From: Caballeronia calidae
GTDB lineage: Bacteria; Pseudomonadota; Gammaproteobacteria; Burkholderiales; Burkholderiaceae
Reading direction: 5' to 3'
DNA: 64,000 nt
Assembly: GCF_900044055.2 (NCBI RefSeq)
Contig: NZ_FCOX02000004.1
Span: forward strand, 124,001-188,000
Below are positions 52,799 to 62,828 of the stretch, piece by piece (positions within the stretch are counted from its first letter, which is position 1; every line of letters begins with the position of its first letter). The notes under the pieces were generated by a model that worked only from the letters and a program-made list of their open reading frames with translations, was not told the origin of the DNA and made no database searches. The position numbers and the translations under genes were made by a program.

Positions 52799-53866
52799 AT
52801 GAATCTCGTTACCCAGCTTCGGCGCGGTCATCTTTTGAAGCACACCGACCTGTCGGGCCTCGGGCTCGAACTGGGCCCATACGACCAGCCGACCGTTTTC
52901 AAATCCGAAGCGCAAGTGCGCTATCTGGACTGGAAGAATCGTGAACAGCTGGTGCGCGAATGCACGCATCCCGATCTCATCGAGCAGATTCCGGAGATCG
53001 ATTACGTGGTCGAATCGAACCGGTATGGCGACTACATCAGCGACAAATTCGACTACATCATCGCGAATCACGTGATGGAGCACGCGCCGAACATGATCCA
53101 GTGGCTCGCGGATCTCGGCGCGATGATGAACGACGGCGGCATCCTGTTTCTCGCCTTGCCCGACAAGAAATTCAGCTTCGACAAGTATCGGCAGGACACG
53201 GCGCTGAGCCACTTCGTCGCCGAATATCTGGCGGGTGTCGAAGCGATTCCGCGCGAGCATCAGATCGAGTGCGAAATCTATTACGACGAGGCATTCGTCA
53301 ATCGGCCGATGAACGTGCGTGACAAGCTCAATCTCGACCGCATCAGGCAGAAGCTGAAGGCGCCGCCGCACGTCGGCATTCACAGCCACGTGTTCGACAG
53401 CGATACCATCGAAAGCAAGGTGCTGAAGCCAATTCTGATGATGGGCTTCCTGACGTTCAATCTCGTCGATTTCGTGCCGGCCAGAGGCGAGACGGGCGGC
53501 GAGATGATCATCGTGCTGCGCAAGGAGCCGCCGGATGTGACGCTCACGACGGAGGAGTTCTATACGACGCCTGCCAGCATCGAAAAGCGGCTGGTCGATG
53601 CACAGAGCCGGCTCGCGCAGGCCGAGGGCGCGCTGGCGGACGCGCGGCGCGATCTCGCCGATGCCGAAAGCAGATTCGCCGATGCCGATCGCAAGGTCGG
53701 CGAAACGCTGGACAAGCTACGCGTGTCGCAAGCCGAGCTGCAGGCCAGCAACGCGGCGATCGCTGAGTTCGTCTCGTCGACTTCCTGGCGTATCACCGCG
53801 CCGCTTCGCCGCGTCGTCACCGCGCTGCGAGGAAACGGCACGCGCGGTCACACGCGCGCCGGCTAG
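52799..53866 (+). CDS. SAM-dependent methyltransferase with C-terminal coiled coil
   Basis: The protein has 355 residues from ATG 52799, set by a GAGGAG site seven bases upstream; two earlier in-frame ATGs lack one. It starts with LSGLGLELGPYDQPT, a class I methyltransferase nucleotide loop of the sugar/lipid-modifying type, and continues FDYIIANHVMEHAPNMIQWL and LMMNDGGILFLALPDKK-like text (MMNDGGILFLALPDKKFSFD). From about 270 to 325 lies a coiled coil with repeats such as ADARRDLADAESRFADADRK. The end, VSSTSWRITAPLRRVV, is a motif common in O-antigen and surface-glycan enzymes. Together with the preceding membrane protein this suggests glycan assembly. Confidence 0.8.
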   Translation: MNLVTQLRRGHLLKHTDLSGLGLELGPYDQPTVFKSEAQVRYLDWKNREQLVRECTHPDLIEQIPEIDYVVESNRYGDYISDKFDYIIANHVMEHAPNMIQWLADLGAMMNDGGILFLALPDKKFSFDKYRQDTALSHFVAEYLAGVEAIPREHQIECEIYYDEAFVNRPMNVRDKLNLDRIRQKLKAPPHVGIHSHVFDSDTIESKVLKPILMMGFLTFNLVDFVPARGETGGEMIIVLRKEPPDVTLTTEEFYTTPASIEKRLVDAQSRLAQAEGALADARRDLADAESRFADADRKVGETLDKLRVSQAELQASNAAIAEFVSSTSWRITAPLRRVVTALRGNGTRGHTRAG

Positions 53867-53882
53867 TCCGGCGCTGCGCCCT

Positions 53883-54638
53883 TCAGCGCGCGCTCTCGTG
53901 CGGCGCGCGCCGTCCCTTCGCCCGCCGCGCCAGCATGTTCAGGCCCTCGACCAGCGCCGAGAACGCCATCGCCGCGTAGATATAGCCCTTCGGCACATGC
54001 GTGCCGAATCCCTCGGCGACGAGGGTCATCCCGATCACGAGCAAAAAGCCGAGCGCGAGCATCACGATCGTCGGATTGCGCTCGATGAAGCGCGACAGCG
54101 GGCCCGCTGCGAACAGCATGACCGTCACGGCGGCGATCACCGCGACGAACATGATCGGAATGTGCTCGGTCATGCCGACCGCCGTCACGATGCTGTCGAT
54201 CGAAAACACGAGGTCCAGCAGCAGGATCTGGCCGATCGCCGAGAGCGGCGTCAGGCTCTTGCCCGATTCGGCGCCGCCGTGCTCGTCCGCATCGTGGGCG
54301 ACGTGATGGTGGATCTCCGTCGTCGCTTTCCACACGAGAAACACGCCGCCCGCGATCAGGATCAGATCGCGCCACGAGAAGCCGTGGCCAAATGCCTCGA
54401 AGATCGGCGTCGTGAGGCGCACGATCAGTGCGACCGTGCCGAGCAGGCCCAGTCGCATCACGAGCGCGAGCGCGATGCCGATGCGCTGCGTGCGCGCCCG
54501 ATGCGCCACGGGCAGCTTGTTGGTCAGGATCGAGATGAAGATCAGGTTGTCGATGCCGAGCACGACTTCCATGACGACGAGCGTCGCGAGGGCGGCCCAG
54601 GCGGCGGGATCGGCGAGAAGAGCGACGAGATAGTCCAT
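53883..54638 (-). CDS. TerC family integral membrane protein
   Basis: The protein has 251 residues and about seven helices. The two TerC signature segments with membrane Asp are present: [20 protein letters not shown] and [35 protein letters not shown], between helices, is a His-rich loop. Members of this family export manganese or assist metal loading of exported enzymes, and some are linked to tellurite resistance. It is convergent with the methyltransferase gene, 16 bases away, and divergent from opgC. I saw no manganese riboswitch upstream. Confidence 0.9.
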   Translation of the reverse strand: MDYLVALLADPAAWAALATLVVMEVVLGIDNLIFISILTNKLPVAHRARTQRIGIALALVMRLGLLGTVALIVRLTTPIFEAFGHGFSWRDLILIAGGVFLVWKATTEIHHHVAHDADEHGGAESGKSLTPLSAIGQILLLDLVFSIDSIVTAVGMTEHIPIMFVAVIAAVTVMLFAAGPLSRFIERNPTIVMLALGFLLVIGMTLVAEGFGTHVPKGYIYAAMAFSALVEGLNMLARRAKGRRAPHESAR

Positions 54639-54936
54639 GGTCCGAAAGAGGTTCGACGATGAGGGCGTGATATTAGCGTGATCGGCCAGAAAAACGAAAG
54701 GAACTTGAAACCTTCATGAGAAATCGAACGGTTCTGCCGGAGCGGCGTCCGTTCGCGCCGGCAGATCTGTCAAGGAATTTTCTCAAATAGGCCACAAATA
54801 CCGGATTCGAAACGTTTAATTGCGCCTCACATGATGATGCACCGCGTCATTTACGGGTAAACTCCTATCCTTTCGTGCCGCCTGCCCGCGGCCACCGTCC
54901 AACCTCCTGTCGCCGCAGGACATCACACTGAGCCGC
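54639..54936. other. Gene-free divergent promoter region
   Basis: This 298-base interval separates the starts of terC and opgC. It is more AT-rich than its surroundings around 54770-54830 and should hold both promoters. I found no ORF with a ribosome site, no long repeat and no recognisable RNA element in it. Confidence 0.5.
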
Positions 54937-56085
54937 ATGCAGGGTAAATCACAACGTCTCGTCGAACTGGACTTCTTCCGGGGACTGGTTCTGCTGATCA
55001 TCGTCGTCGATCATATCGGCGGCAGCATGTTGTCGCGCTTCACGCTCCATGCGTTCGCACTGAACGACGCCGCGGAAGTGTTCGTGTTCCTCGGCGGTTT
55101 CGCCACCGCGACGGCGTATGTGTCGCTCGCCGCGCGGCGCTCGGAAAGCGCGGCGCGCGTGCGGTTCCTGAAGCGCGCGTTCGAACTGTACCGCGCGTTT
55201 CTCGTCACCGCCGCGCTGATGCTCGTCGCATCCTTTCTGCTGCGGCCGTTCTTCGGTCACGCGCCGAATCTCGCGCTGCATGATCTCGACAGCCTCGTGT
55301 CGGAGCCGGTTTCGTCGATCGCGCAGATTCTCACGTTCGAGCGCCAGCCGTATCTCGCCGCTGTCCTGCCGATGTACGCGCTCTTCGCGCTCGCCGTGCC
55401 GCTCATGCTGCCGCTCGCGCGCAGCAAGCCGTGGCTGCTGCTCGGCCTGAGTCTCGCGCTGTGGGCGTTCGCGCCGCAGATCGGCGAATACATGCCTTCC
55501 GTCGACGACACCCTCTGGGACTTCAATCCCGCCGCGTGGCAGCTGATGTTCGTGCTCGGCGTGCTCGCGCGCTGTCAGCCGGTTTATCAGCGCGTGAGCG
55601 CGAGCCGGTTCGGCTGGATCGTGAGCCTGGGCGCCGTCGCGTTGATCGCCGGCATGGCGTACTACAAGCTGCTCGTGCTGCCGCCCGTGCTGGACAGCGC
55701 CTTCAAGCGCGATCTGGCGGGGACGCGCGTCGTCAACTTCCTCGCCATCGCGTGGATCGCGGCGAACTTCGCGCGCTACGGCATCGTGAAGGAAGTGGCC
55801 CGGCGCCTGCCCTGGGTCGGGGCGCTGGGGCGCGACGGCATGGTGTCTTTCGTCGCGGGCACGGTGATTTCGCTCGTCGTCGATTCGATTCTGTTCACGC
55901 TGACCGATGGCCTCGTCAACGTGCCGGCGGGACTCGCCGCCGATGCGATCGCGATCGGCGCGCTGCTCGCCGTGCCGCGCGTGCATCAGTCGGTTGCGAG
56001 CTGGCTCGGCACGCGTCCGGCGGTGCCGGCGGCAGCTGCGGCGACCGTGCCGGCGACGGACAATCGGGCGCGCGGCGTGCGCTGA
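54937..56085 (+). CDS. opgC: OpgC-domain membrane acyltransferase-like protein
   Basis: The protein has 382 residues and about ten membrane helices. It begins RLVELDFFRGLVLLIIVVDH, the OpgC/acyltransferase-3-like signature, with VFVFLGGFATATAYVSLAAR next and ADIGEYMPSVDDT-type loops (PQIGEYMPSVDDTLWDFNP). OpgC succinylates osmoregulated periplasmic glucans in the inner membrane. The family is broad and the substrate is unproven here. No opgG/opgH lies nearby. A strong terminator follows. Confidence 0.83.
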   Translation: MQGKSQRLVELDFFRGLVLLIIVVDHIGGSMLSRFTLHAFALNDAAEVFVFLGGFATATAYVSLAARRSESAARVRFLKRAFELYRAFLVTAALMLVASFLLRPFFGHAPNLALHDLDSLVSEPVSSIAQILTFERQPYLAAVLPMYALFALAVPLMLPLARSKPWLLLGLSLALWAFAPQIGEYMPSVDDTLWDFNPAAWQLMFVLGVLARCQPVYQRVSASRFGWIVSLGAVALIAGMAYYKLLVLPPVLDSAFKRDLAGTRVVNFLAIAWIAANFARYGIVKEVARRLPWVGALGRDGMVSFVAGTVISLVVDSILFTLTDGLVNVPAGLAADAIAIGALLAVPRVHQSVASWLGTRPAVPAAAAATVPATDNRARGVR

Positions 56086-56096
56086 GATTCGCCCGG

Positions 56097-56126
56097 AGCG
56101 GGCGGTTCGACCGCCCGCTTTTATTT
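56097..56126 (+). terminator. Terminator after opgC
   Basis: AGCGGGCGGT pairs perfectly with ACCGCCCGCT around a TCG loop, followed by TTTTATTTT, eleven bases after the stop. Confidence 0.9.
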
Positions 56127-56189
56127 TGCGCATCGGGCGCAACTAACGGTCTTCCGTTCTGACCGTCTGAAACAAAAACCTGCCGGTTG

Positions 56190-56205
56190 GGGCACACGCT
56201 TTGCA
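56190..56205 (+). promoter_or_regulatory. Sigma-54 promoter upstream of the DUF1328 gene
   Basis: GGGCAC-ACGCT-TTGCA matches the -24/-12 consensus TGGCAC-N5-TTGCA except for the first base. GG and GC are correctly spaced ten bases apart. The -12 element lies 36 bases before the DUF1328 start, and a gene for a sigma-54 activator follows that gene. No upstream activator site was identified. Confidence 0.65.
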
Positions 56206-56240
56206 GGCGAAGGTCATCAAGACAAAAAACCGGACCCGCC

Positions 56241-56414
56241 ATGCTCAAGCTCGCCATTCTCTTCGCGATCATTTCCGTCGTCGCCGGCCTCTTCGGCTTT
56301 ACGCGCGTATCGTCCGGCGCGGCGGGCATCGCCAAGATCTGCTTCTTTATCTTCCTGATCCTGTTCGTCGTGTTCCTGGTCGTCGCGATCACGGCGGGGT
56401 CGCTCGTGCTGTAG
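56241..56414 (+). CDS. DUF1328 small membrane protein (57 aa)
   Basis: The protein has two membrane helices: AILFAIISVVAGLFGFTRV and FFIFLILFVVFLVVAITAG, joined by SSGAAGIAKI. This is the DUF1328 (YtjA-like) family, small inner-membrane proteins often induced under stress, of unknown function. Its own -24/-12 promoter is visible upstream, suggesting nitrogen- or stress-related sigma-54 control. The ribosome site is weak (CGGA). Confidence 0.88.
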   Translation: MLKLAILFAIISVVAGLFGFTRVSSGAAGIAKICFFIFLILFVVFLVVAITAGSLVL

Positions 56415-56536
56415 CGCTCGAAGCGGCCGCGCGGGCGCATCCGCGTGCTTCCTCGAATCGACCCGCGCGGCGCGACGGTGTTACATTGCCGCGAGGAGAC
56501 ATTCACGCGGCGGCGTGAATCGAAAAGGAGGAGGCG

Positions 56537-58399
56537 ATGCAGCATGCCATCGGCGCGGCCTTGCAGCCCGCGCAACGCGACGTCATCCGGCATTCGCACG
56601 AACGCTCGGCCACGTTCGGGCTGTCCGAGACGATGCGCCCGGATTACGCCGTGCTGTCCGGCGCGGAGCTGGCCGTCAAGCTCGATGAAAGCCGCGTGCT
56701 CTTCGCGCACGCGCTGCCGGTGATGGAGACGCTGTACGCGCAGATCGCGAATACCCACAGCATGATCGCGCTGACCGACGCGGGCGGGCTCATCCTGCAT
56801 TCGCTCGGCGACGACGATTTCCTCGCCCGCGCCGAAAAGGTCGCGCTACGGGCCGGTGCGTTGTGGAACGAGGAGCATCAGGGCACGAACGCGATCGGCA
56901 CGACCATCGCCGAGCGCAGCGCCGTCACCGTGCACGGCGACCAGCACTATCTGCGCGCCAATCATTTCCTCACGTGCTCGAGCGTGCCGATCCTCGATCC
57001 GCTGGGCAATCTCTCCGGCGTGCTCGATGTCACCGGCGACCGTCGCGGCTATCACCAGCACACGATGGCGCTCGTGAAAATGTCCGCGCAGATGATCGAG
57101 AACCGGCTGATCGCGAGCGCGTTCGGCGACGGGCTGCGCCTGCGCTTTCATAGCCGGCCGGAGTTCATCGGTACCTTGATGGAAGGCATCGCGGTATTCG
57201 ATCTCGACGGCCGTCTCCTGTGCGCGAACCGCAGCGCGCAATTCCAGCTCGACCTCGAACTGGGCCATCTGCGTTCGCAGACGCTCGACGCGCTGTTCGG
57301 CGAGCGCGCCGATGTGCTGATCGCGCGCGCGGGCGATGCGCCGTGCCGGCTCGAGTTGCATAGCGGCGTCGTCGTGTTCGCGAGCGTCGATTTTCAGGCG
57401 CGCGCGGTGTCGAACGTTGTGGCTTCGACGAATGCCGTCGCCGTGCGCGAGCGGGCGACGTCCAGCCTCGCCGAACTCTGCACCGGCGACGCGCAGATCG
57501 ACGATATCGTCGCGCGGGTGCGGAAGGTCATCGGCAAGAACATCCCGATTCTGATCGGCGGGGAAACGGGCGCGGGCAAGGAAATGCTTGCGCGCGCGAT
57601 TCACGGCGATTCGCCGCGCCGCTCGGGACCGTTCGTCGCGGTGAATTGCGCGTCGCTGCCGGAGACGCTGATCGAATCCGAACTGTTCGGCTATACGCAA
57701 GGCGCGTTCACGGGCGCGGCGAAGCGCGGCGCGATCGGCAAGATCATGCAGGCGAACGGCGGGACGCTCTTTCTCGATGAAATCGGCGACATGCCGCTCG
57801 CGATGCAAAGCCGTCTGTTGCGCGTGCTGCAGGAACGCGTCGTCGAGCCGCTGGGCGCGGCCCGCGCGGTGCCGGTCGATTTCACGCTCATTTGCGCGAG
57901 CAACCGCAAGCTGCGCGAGCGCGTCGGGGAAGGGGAGTTTCGCGAGGATCTGTATTACCGGATCAACGGTCTTTCGGTGACGCTGCCGCCGCTCGCGGCA
58001 CGCACCGACTTGCGTGCGGTCGTCGACAGGATTTTGCGCCACGAGCGCTTCGCGGGCCGCATCGTGAGCGTCGATGAAGACGTGCTCGCGCTCTTCGCGC
58101 GGCATCCGTGGCCGGGCAACTTCCGGCAGTTGAGCAACGTGCTGCGCACGGCATCCGCGATGCTCGACGATCACGATACGCATATTCGCATCGAACATCT
58201 GCCGCACGATTTTCTCGACGAACTGGGCGAACGCGACCAGCCGAAAGACGTGCCCGCGTTCGTGAGCGGCGCGCGTCTCGCCGATATCGAAGCGGGCGCG
58301 GTCGCGGCGGCGCTCGAAGCGAACGGCGGCAATGTGTCGGCGACGGCGCGCGCGCTCGGCATATCGCGCACGACGCTGTATCGCAAGCTGCGCGTCTAG
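56537..58399 (+). CDS. Sigma-54-dependent activator, AcoR-like (GAF, AAA+, Fis HTH)
   Basis: The protein has 620 residues. The N-terminal sensor half (about 60-310) contains a GAF-like domain ([37 protein letters not shown]) and a PAS-like segment ([20 protein letters not shown]). The AAA+ domain spans about 310-545: Walker [17 protein letters not shown], the sigma-54 contact loop GAFTGA at 389-394, and [16 protein letters not shown]. The Fis-type HTH is at the end ([20 protein letters not shown]). An AGGAGGAGG site precedes ATG. It ends four bases into eutC, tail to tail, so it is a likely regulator of ethanolamine use. Confidence 0.93.
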   Translation: MQHAIGAALQPAQRDVIRHSHERSATFGLSETMRPDYAVLSGAELAVKLDESRVLFAHALPVMETLYAQIANTHSMIALTDAGGLILHSLGDDDFLARAEKVALRAGALWNEEHQGTNAIGTTIAERSAVTVHGDQHYLRANHFLTCSSVPILDPLGNLSGVLDVTGDRRGYHQHTMALVKMSAQMIENRLIASAFGDGLRLRFHSRPEFIGTLMEGIAVFDLDGRLLCANRSAQFQLDLELGHLRSQTLDALFGERADVLIARAGDAPCRLELHSGVVVFASVDFQARAVSNVVASTNAVAVRERATSSLAELCTGDAQIDDIVARVRKVIGKNIPILIGGETGAGKEMLARAIHGDSPRRSGPFVAVNCASLPETLIESELFGYTQGAFTGAAKRGAIGKIMQANGGTLFLDEIGDMPLAMQSRLLRVLQERVVEPLGAARAVPVDFTLICASNRKLRERVGEGEFREDLYYRINGLSVTLPPLAARTDLRAVVDRILRHERFAGRIVSVDEDVLALFARHPWPGNFRQLSNVLRTASAMLDDHDTHIRIEHLPHDFLDELGERDQPKDVPAFVSGARLADIEAGAVAAALEANGGNVSATARALGISRTTLYRKLRV

Positions 58400-59154
58400 G
58401 CTTCGAGCGTTCCGGCGTCCGGCGCGGGCAAGGCGCCGCTGAGGTCTTTCAGGCCGACGCCGGTGAGCTTCAGCCTGCGCGCTTCGTTCAGCAGCCACAT
58501 CAGCCTGAAGGCGGCGGTCGTGTAGTCCAGTCCTTCGGGCCGCACATTCGAGATGCAGTTGCGCTCGGCATCGTGGCGGCCCGCGCGCGGCGCGTAAGTC
58601 ACGTAGAGGCCGAGGCTGTCGGGTGAGCTGAGTCCCGGCCGCTCGCCGATCATCACGACGACGCTCTTCGCCCGTAAAAGCTCACCGATGCGATCGCCGA
58701 GCGCGACGCGCGCCTGCGTCGCGATCACGACGGGCGCGATGGTCCAGCCTTCGAGCTTCGCGCGCAGGCTCGCGAGCAGCGGCGCGACGTGGCGTTGCGC
58801 GGCGAACGCGGACAAGCCATCGGCGGCGACGAAAGCGAGATCGAACCCGGACGCGTGCGCCGCGAGCCGTTGCGCGCTTTCATCGTCCAGCATGCGGCCG
58901 AGATCGGGGCGGCGCAGATAAACATCGCGATCCGGCGCGGCGCTGCGCGCGTCGAGGGTGTCGAAGCCCGCGGCACGAATCGCGTCGCGCAACGCCGCCG
59001 TGTCGAGCGGCTGATGCACCGCGTCGCGCGCCTGCGCATGTGCGAGCTCGAACGCGAGCAGGGGCGCGGTCGGCAGGCTGCTGCCCGCGCGGCCGAGCGC
59101 GATGCGCGCATTCGTGAAGCGCCGCAGCGCATCCCAGGCGTCGGCGTGCGTCAT
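58396..59154 (-). CDS. eutC: Ethanolamine ammonia-lyase small subunit
   Basis: The protein has 252 residues, with the EutC features [20 protein letters not shown] at the start, [52 protein letters not shown] and [19 protein letters not shown]. With EutB it forms the B12-dependent enzyme that splits ethanolamine into acetaldehyde and ammonia. ATG 59154 overlaps the eutB stop (ATGA). No microcompartment shell genes are present, so the enzyme is probably free in the cytosol. Confidence 0.95.
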   Translation of the reverse strand: MTHADAWDALRRFTNARIALGRAGSSLPTAPLLAFELAHAQARDAVHQPLDTAALRDAIRAAGFDTLDARSAAPDRDVYLRRPDLGRMLDDESAQRLAAHASGFDLAFVAADGLSAFAAQRHVAPLLASLRAKLEGWTIAPVVIATQARVALGDRIGELLRAKSVVVMIGERPGLSSPDSLGLYVTYAPRAGRHDAERNCISNVRPEGLDYTTAAFRLMWLLNEARRLKLTGVGLKDLSGALPAPDAGTLEA

Positions 59155-60527
59155 GAATCGATCCATTCGAGCATGGGTTGCGCGGAGGCCGCGAGCAGCG
59201 CGCCGTGTCCGTCGGTGACACGCATCTTCGCGAGCCACGCTTCGAACTCCGGTGCGCGCTTCAGGTTCAGCGCGCGGCGGATATAGAGCGCGTCATGAAA
59301 CGATGTGCTCTGATAGTTGAGCATCACATCGTCCGCGCCGGGCACGCCCATGATGAAGTTGACGTTCGCCACGCCGAGCAGCGTGAGCAGCGTGTCCATG
59401 TCGTCCTGATCGGCTTCCGCGTGATTCGTGTAGCAGATGTCGCAGCCCATCGGCACGCCGAGCAGCTTCCCGCAGAAATGATCTTCGAGTCCCGCGCGGA
59501 TGATCTGCCGGCCATCGTAGAGATATTCCGGTCCGATGAAGCCGACCACCGTGTTCGTCAGCAGCGGGCTGAAGCGGCGCGCGACCGCGTAGGCGCGCGC
59601 CTCGCAGGTTTGCTGATCGACGCCGTGATGCGCGTTCGCCGACAGCGCGCTGCCTTGCCCCGTCTCGAAGTACATGACGTTATCGCCGACGGTGCCGCGT
59701 TTCAGCGATAACGCCGCGTCCCGCGCTTCCTCGAGCAGCGCCAGCGTGACGCCGAAGCTCGCGTTCGCGCGCTCGGTGCCCGCGACCGACTGAAACACGA
59801 GATCGACGGGCGCGCCTTGTCCGATCGCGGCAAGCGTATTGGTCACGTGCGTGAGGATGCAGGATTGCATCGGCACGTCGTAGCGCTGGCGGAAGTCGTC
59901 CATCATCGAGAGCAGCCTGACGATGGCGGCGGGCGAATCCGATGCGGGATTCACGCCGATGACGGCATCGCCGCAGCCGTACAAAAGACCGTCCAGCATC
60001 GATGCGGCGATGCCTTTCGGATCGTCGGTCGGATGATTCGGTTGCAGACGCACGGACAAATGCCCCGGCAGTCCGATCGTCGTACGAAAGCGCGTGACGA
60101 CTGGACGTTTGCGCGCGGCGAGGATCAGATCCTGATTGCGCATCAGCTTGGAGACGGCCGCGGCCATCTCCGGCGTGACGCCCATGGTGATGCTTTCGAG
60201 CGCGGCGGTATCGGTGCTGTCGGCGAGCAGCCACTCGCGGAACTCGCCGACCGTCAGATGCGCGATGGGCGCGAACGCCTCGCGCGAATGCGTATCGACG
60301 ATGAGCCGCGTGACTTCGTCGTCCTCGTAGGGAACGAGCGGCGCGTCGAGGAACGCGGCGAGCGGCACCTGCGCGAGCGCCAGTTTCGCGGCGACGCGCT
60401 CTTCTTCCGTCGAGGCCGCGACGCCCGCGAGCTCGTCGCCGGAGCGGCGCGGGCTTGCGCGCGCGAGCAGCGTCTTCAGATCGTCGAAACGGTAGCGGCG
60501 CGCGCCGATCGTCTCGTGATAGCTCAT
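59151..60527 (-). CDS. eutB: Ethanolamine ammonia-lyase large subunit
   Basis: This 458-residue TIM-barrel subunit holds ethanolamine and adenosylcobalamin. Visible signatures are [76 protein letters not shown]-like [20 protein letters not shown] and [28 protein letters not shown] precedes ATG. It is cotranscribed with eutC and ends beside a sigma-54 activator. No eutA reactivase or permease is in the window. Confidence 0.96.
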   Translation of the reverse strand: MSYHETIGARRYRFDDLKTLLARASPRRSGDELAGVAASTEEERVAAKLALAQVPLAAFLDAPLVPYEDDEVTRLIVDTHSREAFAPIAHLTVGEFREWLLADSTDTAALESITMGVTPEMAAAVSKLMRNQDLILAARKRPVVTRFRTTIGLPGHLSVRLQPNHPTDDPKGIAASMLDGLLYGCGDAVIGVNPASDSPAAIVRLLSMMDDFRQRYDVPMQSCILTHVTNTLAAIGQGAPVDLVFQSVAGTERANASFGVTLALLEEARDAALSLKRGTVGDNVMYFETGQGSALSANAHHGVDQQTCEARAYAVARRFSPLLTNTVVGFIGPEYLYDGRQIIRAGLEDHFCGKLLGVPMGCDICYTNHAEADQDDMDTLLTLLGVANVNFIMGVPGADDVMLNYQSTSFHDALYIRRALNLKRAPEFEAWLAKMRVTDGHGALLAASAQPMLEWIDS

Positions 60528-60669
60528 CGCGCCCCCCAGGATGGATCGATTGAAGCACTTTAGCCGCTTCGCGCGCGCCGCGCCTCGATCAAAAATGCGC
60601 CTCCGGGCCGAAATCCGCGCGCATGCGATAATTTTTCGTTCGATTCAGCCACAGCCCGCCCGCAAGCCC

Positions 60670-61737
60670 GTGAAAAATCTGCTCGTTTCCATCGACCGTC
60701 TGAGAGATTTCCAGGAAATCGTCGACGTCCGCACGCCGCTCGAATTCGCCGAGGATCACATTCCCGGCGCGATCAACGCGCCCGTGCTCAGCAACGAAGA
60801 GCGCGTGATCATCGGGACGATGTACAAGCAGGTCTCGCCGTTCGAGGCGACGCGCGTCGGCGCGGCGATGGTCGCGCGCAACATCGCGATGCATCTGGAC
60901 ACCATCTTCGCCGACAAGCCGCGCAACTGGCGCCCGCTCGTCTATTGCTGGCGCGGCGGCAAGCGTTCCGGCTCGATGACGACGTGGCTCAACATGATCG
61001 GCTGGCAGGCGCGCCAGCTCGACGGCGGCTATAAGAGCTACCGGCGCGACGTGGTCGAGCGGCTCGGCACGCTGCCCCGGCGTTTTCGCTATGTCGCGCT
61101 GATCGGCCATACGGGCAGCGGCAAGACGCGGCTGTTGCAGGCGCTCGACGCGGCGGGCGCGCAGACGCTCGACCTCGAAGGGCTCGCGGCGCATCGCGGC
61201 TCGCTGCTCGGCGCGCTGCCGGGCCGTCCGCAGCCGTCGCAGAAGGCGTTCGATTCGGCGCTCGTCGATACGCTCTCGCGCTTCGATCCGGCGCGGCCGG
61301 TGTTCGTCGAGGCGGAAGGGCGGCGCATCGGCGCGATCACGATGCCCGACGCCGTGCTCGACAGCCTGCACGCGGCGTCGTGCGTGGAAGTCGAGGCGCG
61401 GCGCGAGGACCGCATCGCGTTTCTGCTGCAGGATTACGCGCATCTCTTCGATGAATCCGCGTTCTTCAAGGCGCAACTGTCGAAGCTGATCGGGCTGCAT
61501 AGCCGCGAGCGCGTCGAGCACTGGCATCGGCTGATCGATGAAAACGCGCGCGCCGAGCTCTTCGCCGAGTTGATCGACCGTCACTACGATCCCGCCTACG
61601 GGCGCAGCAGCCGGGCGCTTTATACGGAACTGCCGCATGCCGCGCACGTGCTGTTTCGTCCGAACGACGCGGACAGTCTCGATCAGGCGAAGGCTCTGCT
61701 CGCGCAACTCGCCGAGACGACGCCCGCGCTCGGCTAA
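60670..61737 (+). CDS. mnmH: tRNA 2-selenouridine synthase
   Basis: From GTG 60670 the 355-residue product has an N-terminal rhodanese domain (EIVDVRTPLEFAEDHIPGAI; active Cys in LVYCWRGGKRSGSM) and a C-terminal P-loop domain (VALIGHTGSGKTRLLQALD). MnmH (SelU) replaces sulfur of 2-thiouridine at the wobble base of certain tRNAs with selenium from selenophosphate, via a geranylated intermediate. selD must be elsewhere. It is 30 bases before the permease gene and probably cotranscribed with it. The ribosome site is weak. Confidence 0.93.
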   Translation: MKNLLVSIDRLRDFQEIVDVRTPLEFAEDHIPGAINAPVLSNEERVIIGTMYKQVSPFEATRVGAAMVARNIAMHLDTIFADKPRNWRPLVYCWRGGKRSGSMTTWLNMIGWQARQLDGGYKSYRRDVVERLGTLPRRFRYVALIGHTGSGKTRLLQALDAAGAQTLDLEGLAAHRGSLLGALPGRPQPSQKAFDSALVDTLSRFDPARPVFVEAEGRRIGAITMPDAVLDSLHAASCVEVEARREDRIAFLLQDYAHLFDESAFFKAQLSKLIGLHSRERVEHWHRLIDENARAELFAELIDRHYDPAYGRSSRALYTELPHAAHVLFRPNDADSLDQAKALLAQLAETTPALG

Positions 61738-61766
61738 CTCAAATTCAACACTCGAAAGAAAAAGAT

Positions 61767-62816
61767 ATGACCACGCTCCGACAACCTCGCGTCGCTCTCG
61801 GCTGGATGGTGTTTCTGCTGATCGCCGTCGTGGGCCTGTTCTACGTGAAATGGTTTCCGTATTACAACCGCGCGTTCGTCGCGGCGAGCCAGCATTCCAT
61901 CGGCAAGTCGATTTTGATGGGCACCGCGGCGAGCGCGCCGGAGCCGTCGTGGCAGGCCGCGCTCGATTACGCGATGGCCTACGGCAAGGCGATCTGGCAG
62001 GCGATGGTGCTCGGCCTTTTGCTCGGCTCCGCGGTGCAGGCGCTGATTCCGCCGCGCTGGGTCTCGCGGGCGCTCGGCGAGCACAACTTCGGCAGCGTCG
62101 TGAACGGCGGCCTCATGTCCCTTCCGGGGATGATGTGCACGTGCTGCGCGGCGCCGGTCGTCGCGGGCTTGCGCGCGCGTGAGGCGGCGCCGGGCGCGGC
62201 GGTCGCGTTCTGGCTCGGCAATACGGTGCTCAATCCGGCCGCGCTGGTGTTCATGGGCTTCGTGCTCGGCTGGGAATGGACCGGGCTGCGGTTCGTGCTC
62301 GGCGTGCTGATGGTGTTCGGCCTCGGCTACGCGGTCAACCGCATGGTGACGCCCGCGCAGGCGGCGGCATCGCGTCAGGCGCTCAGCAAGTTGATCGAAG
62401 AAGACGAGCCGGGCACCGCATTCTCCCGCTGGATCAAGATCCTCGGCCGGATGTCCTTGCGGCTCGTGCCGGAGTACATCGTGCTCGTGCTGCTGCTCGG
62501 CGCGGCGCGCGCGTGGCTCTTTCCGCACATCGGGCCGGATATCGGCAACGGCATGCTGTGGATCGCCGCGTTCGCCGTCGCGGGCACGCTGTTCGTGATT
62601 CCGACGGCGGGCGAGGTGCCCATCATCCAGGCGATGCTGTCGCTCGGCATGGCGGCGGGGCCCGCCGGCGCGCTGCTGATGACATTGCCGCCCGTCAGCG
62701 TGCCGTCGCTCGCGATGCTCGCGCGCTCGTTTCCGCCGCGCGTGCTCGCGTTCGTGGCGTTGTCGGTGGTCGGGTTCGGGATCGTGAGCGGGGTGCTTGC
62801 GGCGGCGTTGTTCTGA
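61767..62816 (+). CDS. Permease of the DUF318/ArsP-like family
   Basis: The protein has 349 residues with about eight helices, two of them in each repeat carrying conserved polar residues. The first repeat contains LMSLPGMMCTCCAAPVVAGL with a CTCC cluster, and FWLGNTVLNPAALVFMGFVL; the second contains VIPTAGEVPIIQAMLSLGM. The PF03773 permeases include ArsP, which exports organoarsenicals, and other putative metal or metalloid transporters. The CTCC motif suggests thiophilic-ion handling. Cotranscription with mnmH hints at selenium, but the substrate is unknown. Confidence 0.82.
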   Translation: MTTLRQPRVALGWMVFLLIAVVGLFYVKWFPYYNRAFVAASQHSIGKSILMGTAASAPEPSWQAALDYAMAYGKAIWQAMVLGLLLGSAVQALIPPRWVSRALGEHNFGSVVNGGLMSLPGMMCTCCAAPVVAGLRAREAAPGAAVAFWLGNTVLNPAALVFMGFVLGWEWTGLRFVLGVLMVFGLGYAVNRMVTPAQAAASRQALSKLIEEDEPGTAFSRWIKILGRMSLRLVPEYIVLVLLLGAARAWLFPHIGPDIGNGMLWIAAFAVAGTLFVIPTAGEVPIIQAMLSLGMAAGPAGALLMTLPPVSVPSLAMLARSFPPRVLAFVALSVVGFGIVSGVLAAALF

Positions 62817-62828
62817 GCGCGCGCTCAG

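Noticed and set aside
56846-58498. 550-codon minus-strand ORF opposite the sigma-54 activator
   Set aside because: Antisense shadow: it mirrors a gene whose Walker, GAFTGA and HTH motifs are intact in the other strand.
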